Of a DNA stretch of 64,000 bases, positions 26,182 to 35,040 are shown piece by piece. Under the pieces are notes generated by a model. That model did not search any database. It saw only the letters and a list, made by a program, of their open reading frames with translations, and was not told where the DNA came from. Made by a program: the position numbers and the translations under genes. This stretch comes from Prunella strophiata (Eukaryota > Chordata > Aves > Passeriformes > Prunellidae). The stretch is from positions 18,908,085-18,972,084 of the forward strand of contig JAZBQD010000019.1 in NCBI GenBank assembly GCA_036583965.1. The letters run 5' to 3'. Position 1 is the first letter of the stretch. Each line of letters opens with the position of its first letter.

Positions 26182-26729
26182 CGCCAGCCCCGCTCCGGAG
26201 GCTGCTGATGGGGATCTGATGGATCCTCCTGCCGGGCGCAGCTCCCGACTCTCCCCGTAGATTCCTCAACACTCGGCAGCGCCGAACTAAGCCCAATACC
26301 TCTCCCAAGCAAGGCTCACCTCTAAAGGTCCCGTTTCTCCGAACCGCCTCCGGAACAGAAGCGCTGGTGGTGCTCACACGGGCGCTCTGCCGGTGCCCCT
26401 GCCGCAGGGGTAGTCCTCGGCTCTCCCCTCCCCACGGGGTGGGGGCCAGGCTCGGCACCCTCCCTGCTCGGCGGTGAAACGCGACCGGGGAGCGGGACCT
26501 GGCTGCAGCTGCAGCTCCGAGTCGCGCTCCTGAGCCGCACGATGCGCAAGCCAGCCCGGGGACCCTGCTGGCACTTGCCGCCGGCCATTCATAAATCCTG
26601 CCGGTGTGTGCCCGGCGCCGCGGACATGGGGCTCTAACGTGGCGAAGGCGCTGTTTCTGACACAGCCTGATCCCGGCTCCGCAACTTTGCCATCTGGCAA
26701 AGGGCACCGCGGCTTTAGATCGCCCGCGG
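26182..26729 (-). other. Candidate minus-strand exon (splice-signal based)
   Basis: On the minus strand a pyrimidine-rich run ends in TTCTAG (AG at 26730-26731), which makes a good 3' splice site. About 548 bases further on, the strand has GGCG followed by GTGAGT (26181-26176), a strong 5' splice site. The interval is CpG-island DNA. The minus-strand frame crossing the acceptor contains a hydrophobic run (FHFLLFSLLVILAAG), but most of it is encoded by the pyrimidine tract itself, so it is not evidence for a signal peptide. This rests on splice motifs only and may be chance. Confidence 0.2.
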
Positions 26730-27178
26730 CTAGAATTACCAGCAAGGAAAAGAGTAAGAAATGAAATCCCAACTGTACCTGGCGCTGTCTGGGAATCCCT
26801 CGCCGGCACCGATCGTAATCCCCCTCCGCGCCTCTGGCCCCCCACACCAAAACTTTGCGGCCGCCGCTCCTCGGTGGTGGGCGCCGCTGCCGGCCGGCCC
26901 CGCGGGCCCGCTCCCCGCCGCTCCGAGCGACCCCCGCGCCTCCCGCGCCTTCCTCCGCCCTCGCGAGGCGGCGGCATCGTCCTACCCCCGGCTCCGCCAC
27001 CTCCTCCTCCGGCGCGCAGCCCACGGCTCTGGCATGCCCAGCGCACTTTCTCTCCTCGATTCGCTCTCTCTTTCCCCCGCCGTTCCTCCTTCTCCGGTAA
27101 AAAAATAAACGAGAGGGGACCGCGGCTACGCTTGGTCTCGGGGTTTCTTTCTTTCTGGATTTTTTTGGTTGTTTGCCC

Positions 27179-27201
27179 TTTTTTTTTTTTTTTTTTTTTT
27201 T
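27179..27201. repeat. Poly(T) tract in CpG-island region
   Basis: Twenty-three consecutive T, between a TTTC-rich stretch and a putative plus-strand exon. Confidence 0.93.
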
Positions 27202-27271
27202 GGTCTCTTTCTGTCCTCTGGAAACGATGGAAAGATCACATGAGGAGCAGGCACGGCGACCCAGGACACTC

Positions 27272-27277
27272 GTAAGT
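27272..27277 (+). other. Candidate 5' splice site
   Basis: GTAAGT follows GGACACTC at the 3' edge of CpG island 1. It is a full match to the intronic half of the vertebrate donor consensus. It would suit the end of a non-coding first exon transcribed rightwards. A second GTAAGT lies at 27419-27424 after GCTAAT. Neither is proof of splicing. Confidence 0.3.
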
Positions 27278-27639
27278 CGGAGAAGGCATCGGACACATGT
27301 ATGTGAGTATATGTGTGAGCGTGTCTGGCTCTCCCCAAGTCCTGCGCCTGCCTCCAGCCGGGATTGCAGGATGATCTTAGCAGTAGTGATGCCTCACATC
27401 TCACTATTTCCTGCTAATGTAAGTCGTGCCTTTTTTTCCTCCCTGCCTGACACCCCAGGGAGATGTTTACAGTAATGAATTCAGTTGATAGCCATCTCTC
27501 TCTCTCTCTCCTGGAGTCCCTCCCACATTTCTAGTTTAAAGAATGCTTGGAAGGCAGGGCTGCAACCTAAAGCTTTCCAAGAGGCAAAGTCAGGCTAGAT
27601 TTTCTCTTTTTCTTCTTTCCTTATTTCCCTCCCAGTCCC

Positions 27640-28060
27640 CCCTGTTCCCCCCGGCTGCTGTTAACCCCTAGGATTGCTGAGGACAATTTGACGAGCTTCA
27701 TCTCGTTTGGACTCCCCCTGTGCTTTCAGCAATGGGAACGGCGCGGGCGGCGCTGCCGGGGGATGTGGGGGCTGCGGAGACCCCGATCCCCGCCCTGCCT
27801 CGCCGCGGGAGCGGAAGGTGCGCGCATCGCCGTCCTTGGCGGCGGGACTGCCCCGCACCGCTGCGCCGGGGCTCTCGGAGTGTATCGGAGCGGATCGAAG
27901 GGAAGCCGGGAAGTGAGCTGAAAAACTCCCCGAGCGGCGGTTCTGGGAGATGCCCTCGCTAGCAATAATTACAGCCGTGCTCTCCACCAACATGGCGATA
28001 TTTCATGTGCAGCCGCCGACAAGCCCGCCTCCCCCACCCCCTTCTTTTCGCCTCCTTCCT
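27640..28060. promoter_or_regulatory. CpG island 2
   Basis: A GC- and CpG-dense block, densest from about 27,730 to 27,960. A pyrimidine-rich tract ending in TGCTTTCAG (27721-27729) at its left side resembles a plus-strand 3' splice site and is followed by CAATGGG. All reading frames through the block are open for 69-110 codons, which reflects composition. It could be a promoter or a 5' exon. Confidence 0.75.
27986..28002 (+). promoter_or_regulatory. YY1-like motif overlapping an ATG in strong Kozak context
   Basis: The sequence ACCAACATGGCGATATTT matches the core of the YY1 motif (AAnATGGCG). YY1 sites of this kind sit just downstream of transcription starts and often include the initiator ATG. 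Here the ATG at 27992 has A at -3 and G at +4. The site lies at the right edge of CpG island 2, so a rightward transcription start near 27,950-27,990 is plausible, as inference. Confidence 0.4.
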
Positions 28061-28117
28061 CCCTTGCGAACTTTTAGATACACAGCACGAGTATTCTACA
28101 AATATAACACAGAATAA
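27992..28117 (+). CDS. Possible 41-codon small ORF or upstream ORF
   Basis: It starts at the ATG in the YY1-like site (MAIFHVQPP...), runs through a proline-rich stretch (SPPPPPPS, residues 11-18) and stops at TAA 28115-28117. Start context is near optimal. No known family is recognised and the proline run follows from a C-rich tract, so this may only be a 5' leader ORF or chance. It is included because of its position at the edge of a CpG island. Confidence 0.17.
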   Translation: MAIFHVQPPTSPPPPPPSFRLLPPLRTFRYTARVFYKYNTE

Positions 28118-28298
28118 AAGAATCTCCAACCCTCAGGGAAGAGACGGATCTCCTCTAGTATTCTGTGTGATTTTCATCATCAGTCATAAAGACTTAAAAA
28201 CCTCTGGAGAAACCGCCTTTTGCCCTAAAGCGGTAACAACACCCACTCCCCCACCATCCCCCTATTTCTCCTGTACACATTCAGTGTGTGTACATATG

Positions 28299-28324
28299 AG
28301 TGTGTGGTGTGTGTGTGTGTGTGT
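28299..28324. repeat. (TG)n dinucleotide repeat
   Basis: A short GT/TG microsatellite with one irregularity near its start. Confidence 0.85.
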
Positions 28325-28845
28325 ATGCCGGGCTGTCTGCGCTGGTTTCGGAGTAACCCTTCCCCCGCCGTCCAGCTCCCTAGTAGGCTACTGCCTTGTC
28401 CTGGAAAGTCCACTTAAAAACAAGGCTATTTAATGCCGAGAAGCACTTCAGAGATAGGATACAGACATCAAGGTAGGACGTGGGGTGTGCGAAGAGAATT
28501 TGTCTCAAACTCCTACATTAGTAAAGAAAAGGCACAGCACGGCTTTTGCTGCGAGTTACTTTAAGAAACGGGCTGAGGAGGGATGGAGGAGAGGGAGCTG
28601 ATCAATGCCATGTGTCGAGGAAACAGGGAACCGAAATGCCTCGGGGTTGGCTTCCCCCTCGCCCCTGGCTGCTCAGTGGCTTCTATTTGCTCGGCCGTAC
28701 CTCATAAGCTGAATCACTCGCTATTAGCTCCGCGCCTCCTTCGCTTGGGGGGGCTAAACCACTCACGACTTCAAAGGCTCGATAAAGCCGTGCCGAGGAG
28801 CCCCGGCGAGGGTCAGCCCGGCCGCCGTGTGCTCGGCGCATGCTA

Positions 28846-30423
28846 GCCGAGCGAGCCGAGCCGAGCCGAGCCGAGCCGAGCCGAGCGAGCCGAGCCGAGC
28901 CGCGCCGAGCCGAGCCGAGCCGAGCCGAGCCGCGCCGAGCCGAGCCGAGCGAGCCGAGCCGAGCCGCGCCGAGCCGAGCCGAGCGAGCCGAGCCGAGCGA
29001 GCCGAGCCGAGCCGAGCCGAGCCGCGCCGAGCCGAGCCGAGCCGAGCCGAGCCGCGCCGAGCCGAGCCGAGCCGAGCGAGCCGAGCCGAGCCGCGCCGAG
29101 CCGAGCCGAGCCGAGCCGAGCGAGCCGAGCCGAGCCGAGCCGAGCCGAGCCGCGCCGAGCCGAGCCGAGCCGAGCCGAGCCGAGCGAGCCGAGCCGAGCC
29201 GCGCCGAGCCGAGCCGAGCGAGCCGAGCCGAGCCGAGCCGAGCGAGCCGAGCCGAGCCGCGCCGAGCCGAGCCGAGCGAGCCGAGCCGAGCCGCGCCGAG
29301 CCGAGCCGAGCCGAGCCGCGCCGAGCCGAGCCGAGCGAGCCGAGCCGAGCGAGCCGAGCCGAGCGAGCCGAGCCGAGCGAGCCGAGCCGAGCCGAGCGAG
29401 CCGAGCCGAGCCGAGCCGAGCCGCGCCGAGCCGAGCCGAGCGAGCCGAGCCGAGCCGCGCCGAGCCGAGCCGAGCGAGCCGAGCCGAGCCGCGCCGAGCC
29501 GAGCCGAGCCGAGCCGAGCGAGCCGAGCCGAGCCGAGCCGAGCCGCGCCGAGCCGAGCCGAGCCGAGCGAGCCGAGCCGAGCGAGCCGAGCCGAGCCGAG
29601 CCGAGCCGAGCCGCGCCGAGCCGAGCCGAGCCGCGCCGAGCCGAGCCGAGCCGAGCCGAGCCGCGCCGAGCCGAGCCGAGCCGAGCGAGCCGAGCCGAGC
29701 CGAGCCGAGCCGAGCGAGCCGAGCCGAGCGAGCCGAGCCGAGCCGAGCGAGCCGAGCCGAGCCGAGCGAGCCGAGCCGAGCCGCGCCGAGCCGAGCCGAG
29801 CCGAGCCGAGCCGCGCCGAGCCGAGCCGAGCCGCGCCGAGCCGAGCCGAGCCGAGCCGAGCCGCGCCGAGCCGAGCCGAGCCGAGCCGAGCGAGCCGAGC
29901 CGAGCCGAGCGAGCCGAGCCGAGCGAGCCGAGCCGAGCCGAGCGAGCCGAGCCGAGCCGAGCGAGCCGAGCCGAGCCGCGCCGAGCCGAGCCGAGCCGAG
30001 CCGAGCCGCGCCGAGCCGAGCCGAGCCGCGCCGAGCCGAGCCGAGCCGAGCCGCGCCGAGCCGAGCCGAGCCGCGCCGAGCCGAGCCGCGCCGAGCCGAG
30101 CCGAGCCGCGCCGAGCCGAGCCGAGCCGAGCCGCGCCGAGCCGAGCCGAGCCGAGCCGAGCCGAGCGAGCCGAGCCGAGCCGAGCCGCGCCGAGCCGAGC
30201 CGAGCCGAGCCGAGCCGAGCCGAGCCGAGCCGCGCCGAGCCGAGCCGAGCCGAGCCGCGCCGAGCCGAGCCGAGCCGAGCCGAGCCGCGCCGAGCCGAGC
30301 CGAGCCGAGCCGAGCCGCGCCGAGCCGAGCCGAGCCGAGCCGAGCGAGCCGAGCCGAGCCGAGGCCGAGCCGAGCCGAGCCGAGCCGAGCCGAGCCGAGC
30401 CGAGCCGAGCCGAGCCGCGCCGC
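28846..30423. repeat. CCGAG pentamer tandem array of about 1.58 kb
   Basis: The array contains about 300 units of CCGAG (minus strand: CTCGG). Two recurrent variants occur dozens of times each: a 4-mer (CGAG, one C lost) and an A-to-C change (CCGCG). There is one 6-base unit near 30358-30363. I see no T on the plus strand from 28845 to 30424. The same 34-bp arrangement (three CCGAG, one CCGCG, two CCGAG, one 4-mer) recurs at 28951-28984, 29186-29219, 29244-29277 and 29442-29475. Six-frame translation is open throughout. It gives only rotations of the peptide SRAEP on the plus strand and GSARL on the minus, so the 540-590-codon frames are repeat artefacts. True length in the genome may differ from the assembly. 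Confidence 0.97.
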
Positions 30424-30461
30424 CTGCTCGCTCGGAGAAGGACTCGTGCCCTCACCTACGC

Positions 30462-30498
30462 GGGGTGATGGGGGTGGGGAGCGAGCACGGATCGGGGG
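30462..30498 (+). promoter_or_regulatory. G-rich tract with potential for a long-loop quadruplex
   Basis: Runs GGGG (30462-30465), GGGGG (30470-30474), GGGG (30476-30479) and GGGGG (30494-30498). The last loop is 14 bases, so it misses the strict 1-7 rule but could still fold. It lies just right of the pentamer array. Confidence 0.4.
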
Positions 30499-30790
30499 AG
30501 CGCAGGTAGCCAGCATTTCTCAGGGGACACAGCAAGAGGAAGGGAGTTAAGGACGAGACCCCGCTTCCCAGCCTGCTTTACGCCCCCAGGCTGGGGGGAG
30601 GCAGCCCGGGCCCTGCGCGGGTCCCGGCCGGCCGGCAAGAAGAGGGTGTGACAGCGGTCAGTGCCGCGGCCAGAGCCTGCACCCCGCCTCGGAGCAGGGG
30701 CTGCTCTGTAGTCGAGTCTGCTCGCAGCTGCCAGCTGGTCCCGAGGGATGAAAGGATCAGGAGCCCTGTAGAGTACAAAGGCTAATGTTC

Positions 30791-32539
30791 TAGGGGGTTT
30801 TTTTCTTACTTTTTGAGATCCTTCTTTCTTTCTTAGCCTCTGCATACTTTTCAGAGTTCTTATTTGAGCATGATTTATATCTCCGTGAATCTGATGGACA
30901 ACCAGTGCGTTTTCTGGCGAAAAAAGCCCCCTTTTTCTCATGTGTAATCCACCTGTCCCTCTGTTGTCCACGTCCCCGATACTAGCAACCTGTCGTCAGC
31001 ACAGCAGGCAGAGCTGGCCATTGTCGATCACAGGTATTTCTGCCCTCTGTGCCCCTAATCAGGGAGGAAAGTGGGAATGTTAAAAACTTCTGCAAGGCTG
31101 CAGGCAGCTGCCCTGCTCCGCGGTCTCAGAGGGATTAGGTGGAATTATTCCTGTTCCTCCCCCTGTCCCTGGACCCTCAACCAGCCTATACTTCAAATCA
31201 GTGAATGATACTCAGGACACGTTTTGGTCAAATCAAGATTGTGTCAATCCAGAAAGTGACTTAATCAGGCGTTACCTGCTCCTGCGGAAGTGGGCTCCTT
31301 CTCGGTAGGTCACCCAAAGCCCACCGGGTCCGGCAGGTTGAAAGGGGAGAAAGTGGCCGCACAGCTGGGCTCCAGCATGGTACTGTTTTAAGGATCACCA
31401 CCGAGGTCTCTGTTTTCCATAGCTGCCAATGGTCACCAACACCCAAGGTTGCTCTCAAGGAAAGGAGGAAATAAATTATCTTCTCAAACTGCTCTCCAGG
31501 CGGTCATTTGACCCTGACACCCACCGATGACACTGAAGAACACCCCGGAGAAGTGGCTAAACGCCTCGCAATTTCCTGTCTTCTCTTCCCCCAGGCGGCC
31601 CCGGCGCACCGCCGCCGAGCGATCTTATCGCCGTGCGATCATTATTCACCGGTGACAACCAGAGATGCAGCGCTCCTAAGTGAGGGTGACAGATTTCAAA
31701 CGCGGGGCTGCAGCGTATCCAGCCTCAGGACATATTCTTCCTCAAACTTTGCCTAGCAAGAAAGTCAGCGGATTAACCCTTTGCAGCTCTTTCTCTCGCC
31801 CGGAGACCCCAGCGCCCGGGAATGCTGGCTGGGGGAGAATGCAGGACAGCACGGCTACTTGGCTGGGGATTCTTTATTACTTGCCATTTTCTATTCTTGG
31901 TTCTTTTCACTTGAAACAGATGAGAACCGCCAACTCTGGGGAGCAGATGGAGGGCTTTTCTGTGATTAGGGGCTGGAAAAATCCTCTTGGCAAAGCAAAT
32001 CGCTGGGGACTCACCTGTGGTCCCTCTCTGTCACCGTGTCTGCAAACTCATCTGCAGTGGCACAAGTTCCTCTCATACGCACAGTGCTTCTGCACTTTCC
32101 CCAGCGTGGTGTGGTTAAAAGTACAATTCCAAAAGTGCCATTTCACTCAGATCTCCAGAATCAGCTCTTTTACAGGTTATTAACTACAACAGAGAAAGGA
32201 GCAAGTGAGAAAGAAACATATTTTCAGGAAAGAAGAAAGAAAAGAAGCCTTTTTCACACATGCACTTTGTACTCAAAGGAAATATTTACCACCACCAAAC
32301 TCCAGCATGTCAGAACATGTTTCCTCCTAAGCACAAGAAACCTTAAAACTGAGAGAAAAGCATGTGCTAATTCAAAGATGAAATGAAGTGCTTGAAAGCT
32401 TTCCAAAGTCTGTACCACCAGCCCAGAGCCCGATGTCAAGACAACAGGGAAACAAGATTAACACACTCTATTGGCTGCCTAGTATTCATTTATATATTTT
32501 TTTCAGTGCATTATGATACTTCTGTCACCCTTCCCTGCA
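30791..32539. promoter_or_regulatory. Moderately GC-rich flank with scattered CpG (weak island about 31,100-31,850)
   Basis: CpG density drops but stays above the window background, with a local peak near 31,590-31,830. No exon, RNA or transposon is recognised. The open frames here (60-167 codons) have no domain. The block probably belongs to the regulatory neighbourhood of the islands. Confidence 0.4.
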
Positions 32540-32560
32540 CCCCCCCCCCCCCCCCCCCCA

Positions 32561-32598
<38 letters not shown>
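32540..32598. repeat. C20 - AC - A37 homopolymer pair
   Basis: Twenty C (32540-32559), then AC, then 37 A (32562-32598). The G20 on the complementary strand can form quadruplexes. Both run lengths are prone to sequencing and assembly error. The P/K and F/G open frames across it are artefacts. Confidence 0.95.
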
Positions 32599-32602
<4 letters not shown>

Positions 32603-32929
32603 GGGAGACACACGACCTCTGACTGCAGCTGGTATTCTGGGAAGTCCTTCCAGAGCCCCTGTGGTCATGCTGTAGGAAGGATGGAGAGGCAGGTAGATGT
32701 GTATGGAGGGGAATTTCAGTGCTTTCTTCATTAAATGTGTAAGATAAGGCTGGACAAGGGAGGAGAAGAATCCTACAGTAAGCAAAAGGACAGGAAAAAA
32801 AAAAAAATTCTCCTCCCATCCACATTTCTAATTTCCGATTTTAAGCACAGCAGGCAAATAAACCTCATTTGAAGAACAAGCCCCCAGCCACACTCAACCA
32901 CCGCCCCCCTCCAAACTCCCCCAAAACCG

Positions 32930-33160
32930 GACCCTTTGGACATCACATACATCCTGGTCCAGTTTGTAACAGCAGGTGACGCGAGTGGGGCCGTGGGTGC
33001 CCTGGCCGAGGGAGGTTTGGCAGGCGGGAGCAGCAGCGCTGCCGCAGGTGCGCAGCGGGGCTCCGCGGGCGCGGAGCGGCGCCGCCTGCACGTCCCGCGG
33101 CGCGGCCAAGGTGGCAGCAGAGCACAGCGCTAGGATGGACACTTCCCCCCTTCGCTCCTT
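32930..33160. promoter_or_regulatory. CpG island 4 (small)
   Basis: About 200 bases dense in CpG, strongest at 32,975-33,135, with AT-rich DNA directly after 33,200. Overlapping GC-rich frames occur on both strands. No gene is recognised. It may be a separate promoter or enhancer at the edge of the cluster. Confidence 0.7.
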
Positions 33161-34738
33161 CCAACACGCTCCGTTTAAAGTGCTGCACACCCCTTCCCCC
33201 TCTTCCCCTCTCTCCTCGCAATCTTGGTAATAGTCTGATTACTTGGACTTTAAACAATTTTTCCCCTCACCATCACCAGACTATAAATGTGTCAAGGATG
33301 TATTTATTTATTTATTTGCTAGCAAATCGCTTTGCATGGTTGAAAAGCTGTAAACTAAAAGGAGAATGTAGAAATATAGTCTCTTTAAATTATCTGTGAT
33401 CATACAAGAGGGCTAGCCTGGAGTGATAGTCCACTGATCCATAATACAACCTCACTTATTTTATAGAAAATGTAAAATGGGATAACATTAAGAAATATTA
33501 TAAAAAATGAAAGTGTCTTTTAAGTATTTTTTTCTTCCAGCTATATTGTTAGATTGATTTCTACAGCTTGCAAGAAAGAGGGTAAAAGGAAATGGAAATA
33601 ATTTTGTAACTGAGAGGCTGGTCTAAATCATACTGAATAATCTCAATTTTGTCAGTAACGTAAAATTTTACTTCGGGCCTTAAATTCATGCAGCTGACAG
33701 AAGGGAAAAAAAATCACTAAATATAGTCTTCATCAAATTTTGGAAAATCAGCTTATTAGAAAAGGTTTTGAGGAAAGAAAGGGAAAGGAAAGGGATGGAA
33801 AAAGAAGGAAAGGGGCAGAAAGGAAGGGGGAAGGGGAAGGGAACCAGGTAGACATAGTTATAGAACTATTGATGTTTCTTACCATAGTTTTCATGCTGAC
33901 GACAGTTGCACAAATGTAGATCAATCCAATCAACATTTAGTTGCATTTGATAAAATTAAGGTAATTAAAGTGGCTAAATCATGACATAAGAATCCAGCAG
34001 TCATTAAACATCATTATGCATTGTTTCCTTGTGGTTTTATTTGGTTTTTTCATGTGTAGGCAATGCAAGGGAGGATAGAATAATGAGAAAAACTGAAATC
34101 AGCACCTATATGAAAAAGAATTGACTTATGATTGACCTAACTACCTACCATGGTGATGGAAGACATAAGTTAAACCTTCTGAAAAACATATAAATAGCCA
34201 ACATAAGTTTTTTCTTTCACATTTTCTAAGCGTAATCATTAAGGTCCTTTTCATTGTCCTAGCCAGCTTTAAAAATAAGGAATGTCTTCCATCGCTGGTT
34301 CTGTTACTGCACCTTTATGTTTCTGGAAAAAAATAATCCACACCCTTCTATCAGACAAGCTCTTTCTCCACTATATAAAGCTGAAACACCTCAGTGAAAG
34401 TCACACAGCATTCATTAAGTTGCCCCTTCTGCATTCAGTGCTCTTTTTTTTTATTCTAAGTGGAGAAGCCTACAAGGCAGACTGTCAATCTACTGTAGAG
34501 AAAACATCCTTTTCTGATCACAAGGCTATCCTCCCAATCTCTCATGGGAGTTCAAGAGCTCACTCATTCTAATTTCCTATTAATTAAAAAAAATCAGATT
34601 TATTTGTACTTTCTTATCCACAGGTTTGGCAAGCTCAAGTCATTCTTTCACTTTTGTCTCTGTCAAGTCAATTTCTGTAAATTTGTATTTTCTAGAGGAT
34701 GGTTATAATTATGACAGAGTGCCTCTAAATGATCAAAG
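33161..34738. other. AT-rich non-coding DNA right of the islands
   Basis: No gene seen. It includes a run of TTTA repeats at about 33301-33317 and the purine tract listed next. The 33,286-33,420 part looks unlike the simple repeats around it and could be conserved non-coding sequence, but that can only be tested by alignment. Confidence 0.5.
33771..33842. repeat. GGAAA/GGGAA-rich purine tract
   Basis: About 70 bases that are almost entirely purine, ending in GGGGGAAGGGGAAGGG. The minus-strand serine/proline/phenylalanine-rich frame over it is an artefact. Confidence 0.85.
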
Positions 34739-34743
34739 AGGAG

Positions 34744-35035
34744 TGTCCTAGGGTGACTTTATGATGTCTGTATCCCCAGTCTGCTCTGTTTATGTTGGAT
34801 ATTATGTTCTGCACCTTTAAGACTGGTTCCAAGAGTGAAGGGGGGAGAAGAAGCATGGAGCTTGTTTTCAGAAGTCAGCTTCCAGAATATTTTGCTTGTT
34901 AAATAAACTGGTTTCTTCTACTTTTCACCAAGGAAATCTTTTCCTGAACCAGTAGGGGGAAGGGTCGCTTGAATCTGCCTTCTAGAGGGACCTCTTTGGA
35001 AGTTTTCTCTCAGATTTGCCTTGTCTCTCAGGACA
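34744..35035 (+). mobile_element. Solo LTR of an avian endogenous retrovirus, 292 bp, with 5-bp target duplication
   Basis: The element begins TGTCCT (34744-34749) and ends in the exact inverted copy AGGACA (35030-35035), the TG...CA structure of an LTR. The five bases before it (34739-34743) and after it (35036-35040) are both AGGAG, a perfect target-site duplication. An AATAAA signal (near 34902) is placed as expected for the R region and gives plus-strand orientation. The wording resembles a common avian LTR family, as I remember it. There is no internal retroviral sequence on either side, so this is a solo LTR left by recombination between the two LTRs. A 5-bp duplication fits ERVL-type and some gammaretrovirus-like elements; the class is inference. 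Intact ends suggest it is not very old. Confidence 0.88.
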
Positions 35036-35040
35036 AGGAG

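Larger units (their letters stand above)
26095..27310. promoter_or_regulatory. CpG island 1
   Basis: Base composition changes abruptly to GC-rich with frequent CpG from about 26,095. It stays so to about 27,150, with a final CpG-bearing segment to about 27,310. Islands of this type usually mark promoters of housekeeping or developmental genes. Open frames of 80-340 codons occur on both strands. They are Arg/Pro/Gly/Ala-rich, as GC-rich DNA predicts, and I do not call them genes. Direction of transcription cannot be settled. A candidate minus-strand exon and plus-strand splice donors are listed separately. Confidence 0.85.
28580..30790. promoter_or_regulatory. CpG island 3, largely made of the CCGAG array
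   Basis: CpG-rich unique sequence flanks the pentamer array on both sides: about 28,620-28,845 on the left and 30,424-30,770 on the right. The array therefore lies inside an island, not in a heterochromatic satellite block. The right flank contains the G-rich tract at 30462-30498. No exon is identified. The frames on either side are GC artefacts. Confidence 0.8.

Noticed and set aside
26024..27046. 340-codon and 216-codon minus frames in CpG island 1
   Set aside because: Stops are rare in GC-rich DNA. The frames overlap each other and plus-strand frames, and the peptides are Arg/Gly/Pro/Ala-rich without a domain. The hydrophobic stretch is encoded by a pyrimidine tract.
28683..30516. Open frames of 540-590 codons on both strands
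   Set aside because: They are translations of the CCGAG pentamer array, which has no stop codon in any frame. Composition is only S, R, A, E, P or G, S, A, R, L.
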